13,606 nt of DNA. Origin: DATKSS01 sp049582065 (lineage in GTDB: Bacteria; Chloroflexota; Dormibacteria; Dormibacterales; Dormibacteraceae). This document shows positions 1 through 7,647 of the stretch, one piece after another. The DNA lies in contig JBAUTF010000087.1 of assembly GCA_049582065.1 (NCBI GenBank), positions 1 through 13,606 of the forward strand, given 5' to 3'. The position numbers were made by a program, and so were the translations under genes. Positions within the stretch are counted from its first letter, which is position 1. Each line of letters opens with the position of its first letter. Below the pieces are notes generated by a model. It did not search any database. It was not told the DNA's origin and was given only the letters and a program-made list of their open reading frames with translations.

Positions 1-1188
1 TACCAGAGTCCGACGCGCCTCGTGCAGCGTCTCGGCGCCATCGCTGAGCTCGGCAACGAGGCGAGCCTCCTCGGCATGCGCCGCCCCCTGCTCGTCACCG
101 ACGCCGGGGTTAAGGCCGCCGGCCTCCTCGACACCGCGCTCGAGGCGCTGCGCCGGTCCGATGTCGAACCGGTCGTGTTCGACAAGGTCCGCGCCAACCC
201 GGGCGTCGAGCTCGTCGACGCCGGCGCCGCCGAATATCGGGCGCAGGGCTGTGACGGACTGGTCGCCATCGGCGGCGGCAGCTCGATGGACACGGCCAAG
301 GGCATCGGCATCGTCGCCGTGCACGACGGCAGCATCGTCGACTATGAGTGGGGCCACAGCCCGATCCGCTCGCGCATTCCACCGATGATCGCGGTGCCGA
401 CTACCGCGGGCACCGGCAGCGAGGTCACACTGTGGGCGGTCATCACCGACCCCAAGCGCAAGATCAAGTTCAACGTCGGCGGCACGTCCGACATCGCGTC
501 GTGGGTCGCGCTGATCGACCCCGAGCTCACGGTCAAGCTGCCCGCCGGGGTGACGGCCGGCACCGGCATGGACGCGCTGGCACACGCCGTCGAGTGCTTC
601 ACCATGTCCTACCACCAGCCCTTCACCGACGCGGTCGCGCTGCTGGCGATGGAGTACGTGGCCCGCTACCTTCGCGTCGCGTTCTCACAGGCGCAGAACC
701 TCGAGGCGCGCTATCACATGAGCGCGGCGGCAATGCTGGCCGGGCTCGCGTACGGCACGGATTCCGCCGGTGCCGCGCACGCCATGAGCCAGACTGCCGG
801 TGGTGTGCACGACGCACCGCACGGCGCTCTCACCGCGCGCCTGCTCGGTCCGGTGATGGAGTACAACCACGCGGGCGAGCCCGAGCGTTTCGCGCGCATG
901 GCGCAGGCCTTCGGCCTGGACACTCGAGGCGCATCGACCTGGCGCGCCGCCGAGATGGCGGTCGAGTACGTCCATCAGCTGACCGTCGACGTCGACATCC
1001 CGAGCATGCAGGAGCTGGGGTTTGCCGAGGATGAGATTCCGATGCTCGCCGACAAGGCGTTCGCCGATCCGCAGACGATCGGTAATCCGCGCGACGTCGA
1101 CGCCGCCAACTACCGGCGCATCTACCAGCAGGCATTCGACCTCGGACGCGGTCGGGCCGCACCCCGAAATGGAGCCCTCAAGAAATGA
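1..1188 (+). CDS. Iron-containing (type III) alcohol dehydrogenase, 5' partial
   Basis: NAD-dependent group III alcohol dehydrogenase, a cytosolic enzyme oxidising an alcohol to an aldehyde. The frame is open from base 1 and its first residues (YQSPTRL) match the usual N-terminal strand of the family, so the true start lies before the window; the GTG at 22 is internal. Counting from that GTG (388 codons), the nucleotide-binding GGGSSMD motif is at 84-90. The four expected metal ligands are D184 and H188 (GTGMDALAH), H253 (AHAMSQ) and H267 (APHG). The second histidine usual in HxMxH, important for catalysis in FucO, is Gln257 here. The next gene, an aldehyde dehydrogenase, overlaps it by four bases (ATGA), so the pair probably runs alcohol to aldehyde to acid. 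Bacillus GbsB, a choline dehydrogenase, is of this family, and the downstream demethylation genes make choline a reasonable substrate. The family is certain; the substrate is inferred. Confidence 0.93.
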   Translation, partial: YQSPTRLVQRLGAIAELGNEASLLGMRRPLLVTDAGVKAAGLLDTALEALRRSDVEPVVFDKVRANPGVELVDAGAAEYRAQGCDGLVAIGGGSSMDTAKGIGIVAVHDGSIVDYEWGHSPIRSRIPPMIAVPTTAGTGSEVTLWAVITDPKRKIKFNVGGTSDIASWVALIDPELTVKLPAGVTAGTGMDALAHAVECFTMSYHQPFTDAVALLAMEYVARYLRVAFSQAQNLEARYHMSAAAMLAGLAYGTDSAGAAHAMSQTAGGVHDAPHGALTARLLGPVMEYNHAGEPERFARMAQAFGLDTRGASTWRAAEMAVEYVHQLTVDVDIPSMQELGFAEDEIPMLADKAFADPQTIGNPRDVDAANYRRIYQQAFDLGRGRAAPRNGALKK

Positions 1189-2651
1189 CCATCGACGTCG
1201 CGAAGTCAGTGAAGAAGATGTTCGTGAACGGCGAGTGGGTGGAGTCGGAGAGCCGTCAGTTCTTCGACGCCGACAGCCCCGCGACCGGCGAGGTCATCGC
1301 GCAGGTCCCCAAGGGGACGCGGGCCGACGCAGGCCGTGCGGTCGAGGCCGCCCACAAGGCGCGCGCGGCGATGGCGGGGTTGAAAGGCTTCGATCGCTCC
1401 AGGCGCCTGCACCACGTGGCGGACACGATTGCCAGGCGCCGCGAGGAGCTCGGCCATCTGCTGTCGCTCGACCAGGGCAAGCCGCTCATGTCGGAAGCGC
1501 TCGGAGAGGTCGACGAAACCGCCGAATACTTCCGCATCGCCGCCGAGGACCTGAAGCGGCTCGAAGGCCGCGTCCTCCCGTCGGCCTCACCGAGCAAGCT
1601 CGTCCTGGCGCGGCACTACCCGCGCGGCGTCTACGGCGTGATCACCCCGTGGAACTGGCCGCTCACCATGGCCGCGGAGCTGATCGCGCCGGCGCTGGCG
1701 GCCGGCAACACCGTGGTCTGGACTCCCGCCTCGTCGACCAGCGTCATCTCGGTCGCGTTGATGGAGTGCATCGCCGAAGGCGACTTTCCGCCCGGCGCGA
1801 TGAACCTCGTCACGGGCCCGGGGGCGGAGGTCGGCGACGAGGTCGCGGGCCATGCGCTCGTAGATGGTGTTGGCTTCGTCGGATCGACTGCGACCGGAGC
1901 CTCGGTGGCGCGGCGCGCTGCCGGCAAGCACGTGATGCTTGAGCTCGGCGGCAACGGTCCCATGATCGTCTTCGCCGACGCCGACATCGGCAGGGCGGTG
2001 GAGGGCGCCATCGTCGGTTGCTACCTGTGCGCGGGCCAGAGCTGCACCGCGGGCGAGCGGATCCTCGTCCAGGAAACGGTCCGGGACGAGTTCGTCGCGC
2101 GGCTGGCCGACGCCGCGCGGGCGCTGCGGCTGGGCAACCCCTTCGACCCCGAAACCACGCTGGGTCCTTTGAACAACGAGGGCGTCGCGACCAAGATGGA
2201 CCAGCACATCGCCGACGCCTTGAAGCGTGGGGCCAAGCTCGTCCTCGGCGGCGCTCGCGCGGAAGGATTCCCGACGCGGCTCTACTACCACGCGACCATC
2301 CTCGACGGCGTCGAGCCGGAGATGCGGGTGAGCCAGGAGGAGACGTTCGGCCCGATCGCCCCGATCCTCAAGTTCAAAGACGAAAAGCAGGCGCTGGCGA
2401 TCGCCAACGACTCGCCATACGGCCTGCTGGGCTCGGTCTACACCAAGGACCTGTCTCGCGCGCTACGGTTCGCCGACGCGCTGGAGACCGGCTGGGTGAA
2501 CATCAACGAGTCGACCAACTACTGGGAGGCGCACCTGCCCTTTGGCGGCCGGGCCGGCAAGAAGAGCGGCATCGGGCGAGTCGGCGGGCGCTTCGCCCTG
2601 GAGCAGATGACGGACCTCAAGACGATCGTGATCGAGATCGAGGGCGAGTGA
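1185..2651 (+). CDS. NAD(P)-dependent aldehyde dehydrogenase
   Basis: Full-length 488-residue ALDH-superfamily enzyme, oxidising an aldehyde to a carboxylate. The start is the ATG of an ATGA overlap with the alcohol dehydrogenase stop, with GGAG about 11 bases upstream. Catalytic residues are all visible: N157 (PWNWP), general base E253 (LELGG), nucleophile C287 (GQSC) and E386 of EETFGP. One key position differs: after GNTVV the family normally has a Lys-Pro that contacts the NAD(P) ribose, while here the sequence is WTP, with Thr180 in place of Lys. The LELGGNGP motif, rather than LELGGKSP, sets it apart from BetB-type betaine aldehyde dehydrogenases. Its neighbours suggest betaine aldehyde or a similar amine-derived aldehyde as substrate, but the sequence alone does not fix this. 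The next gene starts at a GTG overlapping its stop codon. Confidence 0.95.
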   Translation: MTIDVAKSVKKMFVNGEWVESESRQFFDADSPATGEVIAQVPKGTRADAGRAVEAAHKARAAMAGLKGFDRSRRLHHVADTIARRREELGHLLSLDQGKPLMSEALGEVDETAEYFRIAAEDLKRLEGRVLPSASPSKLVLARHYPRGVYGVITPWNWPLTMAAELIAPALAAGNTVVWTPASSTSVISVALMECIAEGDFPPGAMNLVTGPGAEVGDEVAGHALVDGVGFVGSTATGASVARRAAGKHVMLELGGNGPMIVFADADIGRAVEGAIVGCYLCAGQSCTAGERILVQETVRDEFVARLADAARALRLGNPFDPETTLGPLNNEGVATKMDQHIADALKRGAKLVLGGARAEGFPTRLYYHATILDGVEPEMRVSQEETFGPIAPILKFKDEKQALAIANDSPYGLLGSVYTKDLSRALRFADALETGWVNINESTNYWEAHLPFGGRAGKKSGIGRVGGRFALEQMTDLKTIVIEIEGE

Positions 2652-3409
2652 CGGCTCGACCGTTAGAAGACACCATCGCCGAAGCCGAACGAGTCGCCGA
2701 CGCAGCCAGCACGGAGAAGCTCGGCGTCAAGCTCCTCGGCGGCGCGGGCATCCACATGCACTCGCCGAGCGCGCATAGGCCGCCGCTGCGACGCCGTTAC
2801 GGAGACCTCGACTACGCGATGCCGAGCCGCGACCGCAAGCGCGTGCTGGCCTTCTTCCCCGCCCTCGGCTACGAGGCAAACGATCGCTTCAACCTCATGC
2901 AGGGTGACCGGCGCCTCTATTTCTACGACGCGGCGAACAGCCGCCAGGTGGATGTCTTCATCGACGTGATGAGGATGTCGCACGTGATCGACCTTCGCGG
3001 GCGGCTCGACCACTCGGGACCCTGCGCCAGCCCCTCGGACCTGCTGCTCAGCAAGCTGCAGATCTACGAGGTCAATCGCAAGGACCTCGTCGACCTGACA
3101 GCGCTGCTGCTCGACCATCCTATCGCGGAAAAGAGCGACGAAGCGGTGGACGCGACGTATGTGGCGAAGCTCGCGGCCGAGGACTGGGGCCTGTACCGCA
3201 CGCTGCAGACGAACGTTGCCAAGCTCCGCGCCACGCTCGAGGAGCTCGATGTCGATCGCGACCTGGTGCGCTCACGGCTGGACGAGCTGTGGGGCGTGGT
3301 GGAAGCTCAAGCGAAACCCCTGAAGTGGAAGCTCCGCGCGCAGGTGGGCGATCGCATGCGTTGGTACGAGCTGCCGGAAGAGGTCCGGTCGCCGTACGTG
3401 GCGGAATAA
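2648..3409 (+). CDS. Nucleotidyltransferase-fold protein (AbiEii/MNT-like)
   Basis: A 253-residue protein that I read as a minimal nucleotidyltransferase of the broad AbiEii/AbiGii/MNT type. GTG at 2648 overlaps the aldehyde dehydrogenase TGA (GTGA) and has GAGGG just upstream; the frame is open further upstream, but only as a shadow of the preceding gene. Visible motifs: a GG(A)G turn at residues 31-34, the D53/D55 pair in YGDLDYA, a third acidic strand at D102-D106 (VDVFID), and a helix with K136 then RKDLVDL at 144-150. This order (G-G, DxD, D, K...RKD..DL) is the usual active-site layout. The C-terminal 90 residues are helical and charged. The family can transfer NMP to proteins, RNA or small molecules, and includes toxins. 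No partner antitoxin is next to it; instead it sits in a catabolic operon, two bases before the dehydrogenase start. Function unknown. Confidence 0.82.
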   Translation: MTARPLEDTIAEAERVADAASTEKLGVKLLGGAGIHMHSPSAHRPPLRRRYGDLDYAMPSRDRKRVLAFFPALGYEANDRFNLMQGDRRLYFYDAANSRQVDVFIDVMRMSHVIDLRGRLDHSGPCASPSDLLLSKLQIYEVNRKDLVDLTALLLDHPIAEKSDEAVDATYVAKLAAEDWGLYRTLQTNVAKLRATLEELDVDRDLVRSRLDELWGVVEAQAKPLKWKLRAQVGDRMRWYELPEEVRSPYVAE

Positions 3410-3411
3410 CG

Positions 3412-5931
3412 ATGAGCGCCCTGCCCCGCCAAGCCCGCGCCGTCGTCATCGGATGCGGGATCGTGGGGAACAGCGTCGCCTACCACCTCACCAGGCTTGG
3501 CTGGCGCGACGTCGTGTTGCTCGACAAGGGCCCGCTGCCAAACCCCGGCGGCTCGACCGGCCACGCCTCGAACTTCATCTACCTGGTCGACCACTCCAAG
3601 GAGATGACCGCCCTGACCGTCGAGAGCGTACGGCAGTACAAAGCGATGGACGTCTTCATCCAGTCGGGCGGCATCGAGGTCGCGCGCACGAACGAGCGAA
3701 TGCAGGAGCTGACTCGCCGGATGGCGTCGGCCGATTCGTGGGGCATCGAGCCGGTCTCGCTCCTTACGCCGAAGCAGGTCAAAGAGCTCGTCCCGTACAT
3801 CGACGAATCGGTGATCCTGGGAGGGTTCTACACGCCGGGCGTCGGGGTCGTGGACTCGTTGCGCGCCGGCACTCTGATGCGTGAGAAGGGCCAGGCTTCA
3901 GGGGCACTCCACGTCTCGCCCAAGACGGAAGTCCTCGGCATCGACGTCGAGCACGGCCATGTGAGGCGCGTCCGCACCACGCAAGGCGACATCGAGGCCG
4001 AGACTCTGGTCATCACGTGCGGCGTGTGGAGTCCGCGCATCGCGCGTATGGCAGGCACGAACATACCACTGACCCCCGCTGTGCACCAGATGATCGACAT
4101 CGGTCCCGTGCCGCGGTTCAAAGGGGCGAAGAGCGACATCGAGCACCCGATCGTGCGGGACATGGATACCAACATGTACGAGCGCCAGGCTGGCGGAGAC
4201 CTCGAGATCGGCTCCTACGCCCACCGGCCGATCCTCTACGACCCGGAGGACCTGCCGTCGGTCGAGCAGGCCGCGCTCTCGCCGACCGAGTTCCCGTTCA
4301 CACAACCGGACTTCGACCTGCAGATGCAGCACGCCCTCGAGCTGATGCCGGAGATCGTGGGTGATGAGTCGGTAGGGGTTAAGTACGCGATCAACGGCAT
4401 CCTCTCGCTCACGCCCGACGGCATGCCCGTGCTGGGCGAATCTCCCGACGTCAAAGGCCTGTGGTCGGCGGCGGCGGTGTGGGTGAAGGAGGGGCCCGGC
4501 ACCGGCAAGGCGCTCGCCGAGTGGATGGTCCACGGCGAGTCCGAGATCGACCTCCACTCGTCTGACATCGCGCGCTTTCACGAGCATCAAAAGACACGCG
4601 CACACGTGCGCGCGCGAGCCGCCGAAGGATTCAACAAGACCTACGGCATCGTCCATCCCAGCGAGCAATGGGCGTCAAACCGCGACGTCCGGCTGGCGCC
4701 GTTTTACCAGAGGGAGCGCGAGCTCGGCGCGGTGTTTTTCGAGGCCGCGGGTTGGGAGCGGCCGCAGTGGTATGAGTCCAACGCCCCGCTCGTCGAGGAG
4801 TTCGGCGACCGGGTCACCCGCCGTACCGCCGAGTGGGATTGCCGCTGGTGGTCGCCCATCATCAACGCGGAGCACCTGGCGACGCGCGAGCGGGCGGGCC
4901 TGTTCGACCTGTCGGCCTTCACGATCTTCGACATCGAAGGCCGCGGGGCGCTCGCCTCGGTGCAGAGTGTGGCGCTGCGGCAGATGGACGTACCCGTGGG
5001 CAGGGTTGTTTACACGCCGGTACTGAGCGCGAACGGCGGGTTCAAATCGGACCTTACGATCATGCGGCTGGGTGAGGACCGGTTCCGCGTCGTCACAGGC
5101 GGCGCTGCCGGCATGTCGGACAAGAAGTGGTTCGCGGACCATCTCGCGCCCGACGGCACGGCTCACCTTTCCGACCTCACGTCTTCGATGACGACGATCG
5201 GCCTCTGGGGCCCACGCGCCCGCGATATCTTCGCGAGCGTCACCTCCGACGATGTGTCGAACGAGGCGTTCAAGTTCGGCACCTGCCGCGTAGTCGAGGT
5301 CGGCACGCTCCGGGTGCTTGCCTCGCGCATCTCGTATGTGGGCGACCTGGGTTGGGAGCTCTACGTGCCGATGGAGCAGGGGCTCAAGCTCTGGGATGTG
5401 CTTTGGGAGGCGGGGCGCGCCCAAGGCATGGCGGCCTGCGGCATCGGCGTGTACGGGACGACCGGCCGTCTCGAGAAGGGATACCGGGCGCACGGCAACG
5501 AGCTCGAGACCGAGTACAACGTGGTCGAGGCGGGCATGCAGGCGCCGCGGGTCAAGGACGAGGACTTCGTGGGCAAGGCGGCCCACCTGCGTCACCGGGA
5601 GGAAGAGCCGGCCGCGATTCTCTGCACGCTCACAGTCGACGACCACCGCTCGAAGAGCGGCGAGAAGCGGTACATGCTGGGCCGCGAGCCCATCCTCACT
5701 CGCGAAGGCAAGCGGATCGTCGACCGGCACGGCCGCGGCTCGTACGTGACCAGCGCCGGAGCAGGGCCGTCGGTGGGCAAGCACATCCTGATGGCGTACC
5801 TGCCGCCCGGCAAAGCGGTGGCGGGGACGGCCCTCGCCGTCGAGTACATGGGCGAGCGGTACCCGGTAACGGTGGCGGTCGCCGGCGCGACACCGCTCTT
5901 CGACCCCGAGAACACGCGCATCCGGTCCTAA
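3412..5931 (+). CDS. Dimethylglycine/sarcosine dehydrogenase-like flavoprotein with GcvT-type folate domain
   Basis: 839-residue FAD-dependent oxidoreductase fused to a glycine-cleavage T-protein-like half, the architecture of DMGDH and SARDH. Such enzymes oxidise an N-methyl group and hand the formaldehyde unit to tetrahydrofolate. Domains: FAD-binding DAO fold about 8-375 with GCGIVG at 14-19; linker (FAO_M-type) about 375-435 ending in a GWERPQWYE motif at 447-455; GcvT folate-binding domain about 480-730; C-terminal barrel about 735-835. H51 in GSTGHAS aligns with the covalent-flavin histidine of human DMGDH (GSTWHAA), although the preceding Trp is Gly here. D547 in GGFKSDLT matches the conserved GcvT acid. 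ATG at 3412 is two bases after the previous stop; an upstream extension would overlap that gene and lacks homology. The etf genes downstream fit an ETF-linked dehydrogenase. Substrate could be dimethylglycine, sarcosine or another N-methyl amine. Confidence 0.93.
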   Translation: MSALPRQARAVVIGCGIVGNSVAYHLTRLGWRDVVLLDKGPLPNPGGSTGHASNFIYLVDHSKEMTALTVESVRQYKAMDVFIQSGGIEVARTNERMQELTRRMASADSWGIEPVSLLTPKQVKELVPYIDESVILGGFYTPGVGVVDSLRAGTLMREKGQASGALHVSPKTEVLGIDVEHGHVRRVRTTQGDIEAETLVITCGVWSPRIARMAGTNIPLTPAVHQMIDIGPVPRFKGAKSDIEHPIVRDMDTNMYERQAGGDLEIGSYAHRPILYDPEDLPSVEQAALSPTEFPFTQPDFDLQMQHALELMPEIVGDESVGVKYAINGILSLTPDGMPVLGESPDVKGLWSAAAVWVKEGPGTGKALAEWMVHGESEIDLHSSDIARFHEHQKTRAHVRARAAEGFNKTYGIVHPSEQWASNRDVRLAPFYQRERELGAVFFEAAGWERPQWYESNAPLVEEFGDRVTRRTAEWDCRWWSPIINAEHLATRERAGLFDLSAFTIFDIEGRGALASVQSVALRQMDVPVGRVVYTPVLSANGGFKSDLTIMRLGEDRFRVVTGGAAGMSDKKWFADHLAPDGTAHLSDLTSSMTTIGLWGPRARDIFASVTSDDVSNEAFKFGTCRVVEVGTLRVLASRISYVGDLGWELYVPMEQGLKLWDVLWEAGRAQGMAACGIGVYGTTGRLEKGYRAHGNELETEYNVVEAGMQAPRVKDEDFVGKAAHLRHREEEPAAILCTLTVDDHRSKSGEKRYMLGREPILTREGKRIVDRHGRGSYVTSAGAGPSVGKHILMAYLPPGKAVAGTALAVEYMGERYPVTVAVAGATPLFDPENTRIRS

Positions 5932-6005
5932 TGCTCCACGAAGTCCGAGGCTGCGCCGTGACTTCGCGGGGACCCCGGTTGATGACGCTGCGCCAGGCGC
6001 CCTAG
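5931..6005 (+). CDS. Possible 24-codon leader or coupling mini-ORF
   Basis: ATG at 5931 overlaps the dehydrogenase stop (TAATG). The frame runs 24 codons, starting MLHEVRGCAV, to TAG at 6003-6005, two bases before the etfB ATG at 6008. It thus fills the only sizeable gap in an operon whose other junctions overlap or are two bases apart. The peptide has no recognisable domain. A likely role, if translated, is to carry ribosomes across a structured spacer to etfB, which has only a weak AGGCG upstream. A short open frame in GC-rich DNA can easily arise by chance, so this is tentative. Confidence 0.28.
   Translation: MLHEVRGCAVTSRGPRLMTLRQAP
5939..5977 (+). other. Intergenic RNA hairpins between the dehydrogenase gene and etfB
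   Basis: A perfect seven-base inverted repeat, CGAAGTC at 5939-5945 and GACTTCG at 5960-5966, encloses a 14-base loop that itself contains GGC-TGC-GCC. It is followed at once by CGGGGACCCCG at 5967-5977. There is no T-run after either, so this does not look like an intrinsic terminator. It may be an mRNA stability or processing element that sets the ratio of dehydrogenase to ETF. The structure is seen in sequence; the role is inferred. Confidence 0.4.
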
Positions 6006-6007
6006 AC

Positions 6008-6772
6008 ATGCGCATCGCCGTGTGCATCAAGCGAGTGCCGATCACGGGTGGGCGGATCGTGCTCACCGAGGACGGGCGCGCGATCGACACGCGCCATCTC
6101 GGCTTCACAATGAGCCCGCACGAGGAATGCGGCGTCGAGGAGGCTGTGCGCCTGGTCGAGGCCAACAAGGGCGAGTCGGTGGTGCTGACGCTCGGCCCGG
6201 CGGAATCGGTCGAGCAGCTGCGCGACTCGATGGCGCTCGGGGTCGACCGCGCGATCCATCTGCAGACCGACGGCCAGGAATGGGACGGTGAAGGGACGGC
6301 TGCCGCGCTCGTCGAGGCGATACGGGCCGACGAAGCTTCATCCGGACCTTTCGACCTGATCTTCTTCGGCAACGAGTCGGCGGACTCGAGCGGTTTCCAG
6401 GTCGGAATCCGCATCGCCCACGCGCTCGGCCGTCCGTGCGTCACGGGCTTGAAGAAGGTCGCGCTCGAAGGCGCAAACGTGCGCTGCGAGCAGGAGGTGG
6501 AAGGCGGCCGCGACGTGTACGTCGTGCCGCTTCCTGCGGTGCTGACCGTGAAAGAGGGCCTGAACCTTCCCCGCTACCCGTCGGTGCCGGGCAAGATGCG
6601 CGCCCGCAGCAAGCCCGTCGCGGTGACCAACCCGGCGCGCCCCGCACCACGCCTCGAGCTCGTGCGCCTGTCGGTTCCTGCGGGGCAGGGCAGGCGGGCC
6701 GAGTCGCTCGGCGCGGGCGCGGGCGCGGCTCCGGCCGTGGTCGAGATGCTGCGCAAGGCGGGCGTGCTGTGA
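6008..6772 (+). CDS. etfB: Electron transfer flavoprotein beta subunit
   Basis: 254-residue ETF beta subunit, usual length. It forms the soluble ETF heterodimer with the next gene and takes electrons from flavin dehydrogenases. Diagnostic stretches are MRIAVCIKRVP at the N terminus, the FGNESAD...QVGIRIAHALGRP segment at about 118-138, and the VPLPAVLTVKEGLNLPRYPS signature at about 174-193, followed by a basic segment (KMRARSKP). The C-terminal arm (about 225-254) ends in a helix that normally wraps around the alpha subunit. The start at ATG 6008 fits the family N terminus. Only a weak AGGCG lies upstream, so translation may depend on ribosomes arriving from 5' of it. The neighbouring amine dehydrogenase gene is the obvious electron donor. 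Confidence 0.96.
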   Translation: MRIAVCIKRVPITGGRIVLTEDGRAIDTRHLGFTMSPHEECGVEEAVRLVEANKGESVVLTLGPAESVEQLRDSMALGVDRAIHLQTDGQEWDGEGTAAALVEAIRADEASSGPFDLIFFGNESADSSGFQVGIRIAHALGRPCVTGLKKVALEGANVRCEQEVEGGRDVYVVPLPAVLTVKEGLNLPRYPSVPGKMRARSKPVAVTNPARPAPRLELVRLSVPAGQGRRAESLGAGAGAAPAVVEMLRKAGVL

Positions 6773-7647
6773 ACGTCCTGGTACTGGTCGAAAAGGACAG
6801 CGAGCCTTCGCTGCAGGCGATGACCGTCGCGTCCAAGTTCGGAGACACCCTTCACGCGGTCACGATCGACGGGCGCGAGCCGTTCGCCCCGGACTCGTGG
6901 GCCGCCGTTCTGCTTCAGGCGGCGGACGAGCTCGGCGCTTCGGCGGTCTTGGCGGCCGGCACCGAGCGGGGCAACGAGATCATGGCGCGACTGGCGGCGC
7001 GAGCCGGGCTACCGCTCGCCGCGAACTGCACATCCGCCACCCCGGGCGACCCGGTCTCGGTGACACGCCAGCGATGGGGCGGCAGCCTGCTCGAGGAAGC
7101 GCGCCTACGCAGCCCGCGACCGCTGATCACCGTAGCCCCTCACACGGTCGCCGCAGAGCCCGGGCTCGAGCCGGTCGAGGTCGACGTCAAACGGCTGCTC
7201 GAGCGCCTCAACCCCAACGACCTGCTCGTCCGGGTCTCCGACCACCTTGCGCCGCAAGGTGGCGGCGTGTCGCTGGCGGCGGCCAGGGTGGTCGTGAGCG
7301 GCGGCCGGGGAGTCGGCTCGAAAGAGGGCTTCGCCATCATCGAGGAGCTGGCCGGCCTGCTCGGAGGGGCGGTGGGCTGCTCGCGCGCGGTGACCAGTGC
7401 TGGTTGGCGCCCCCACTCGGACCAGGTGGGCCAGACGGGCACCAAGGTGGCGCCCGACGTCTACATCGCGTGCGGCATCTCGGGCGCCACGCAGCACATG
7501 GCAGGCCTCAAGGGCGCCAAGCGCATCCTCGCCATCAACTCCGACGCGCAGGCGCCGCTCATGCTGAACGCCGATTACACGGTGGTCGGCGACCTCAAAG
7601 AGATCGTTCCGGCGATCACGGCCGAGATCACAAAGCTCAAGACGTGA
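6769..7647 (+). CDS. etfA: Electron transfer flavoprotein alpha subunit
   Basis: 292-residue ETF alpha subunit. GTG at 6769 overlaps the etfB TGA (GTGA), and the protein begins in the family manner (VNVLVLVEKD). The C-terminal half carries the FAD-binding signature: SGGRGVGSKEGF at about 178-189, a SRAVTSAGW segment, HSDQVGQTGTKVAPDVYIA at about 222-240, CGISGATQH, and a late AINSDAQAPLMLNADYTVVGDL segment. The N-terminal domain is shorter than in many alpha subunits, which often exceed 310 residues, but no motif is missing. Coupled translation with etfB gives equal subunit amounts. Expected role: carry electrons from the dehydrogenase to the membrane Fe-S protein encoded next. Confidence 0.96.
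   Translation: MNVLVLVEKDSEPSLQAMTVASKFGDTLHAVTIDGREPFAPDSWAAVLLQAADELGASAVLAAGTERGNEIMARLAARAGLPLAANCTSATPGDPVSVTRQRWGGSLLEEARLRSPRPLITVAPHTVAAEPGLEPVEVDVKRLLERLNPNDLLVRVSDHLAPQGGGVSLAAARVVVSGGRGVGSKEGFAIIEELAGLLGGAVGCSRAVTSAGWRPHSDQVGQTGTKVAPDVYIACGISGATQHMAGLKGAKRILAINSDAQAPLMLNADYTVVGDLKEIVPAITAEITKLKT

Noticed and set aside
2018..2647. Upstream extension of the nucleotidyltransferase frame by 210 codons
   Set aside because: The extension is a shadow of the aldehyde dehydrogenase and is Arg/Pro-rich; the GTGA overlap at 2648 fits the operon pattern.
2648..3409. Toxin-antitoxin module reading of the nucleotidyltransferase
   Set aside because: No AbiEi-like or HEPN partner is adjacent; both neighbours are metabolic enzymes.
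3289..3411. Upstream extension of the dehydrogenase frame
   Set aside because: It overlaps the nucleotidyltransferase end and lies before the natural FAD-binding N terminus at ATG 3412.
4675..6444. A 589-codon open frame on the - strand across the dehydrogenase and etfB
   Set aside because: It is antisense to two well-supported genes, rich in Arg/Pro/Ala and has no recognisable motif; it is a typical GC-rich shadow.
6897..7643. Upstream extension of the membrane Fe-S gene by 249 codons
   Set aside because: It overlaps etfA in another frame and precedes the natural membrane N terminus; GTG 7644 with the stop overlap is the better start.
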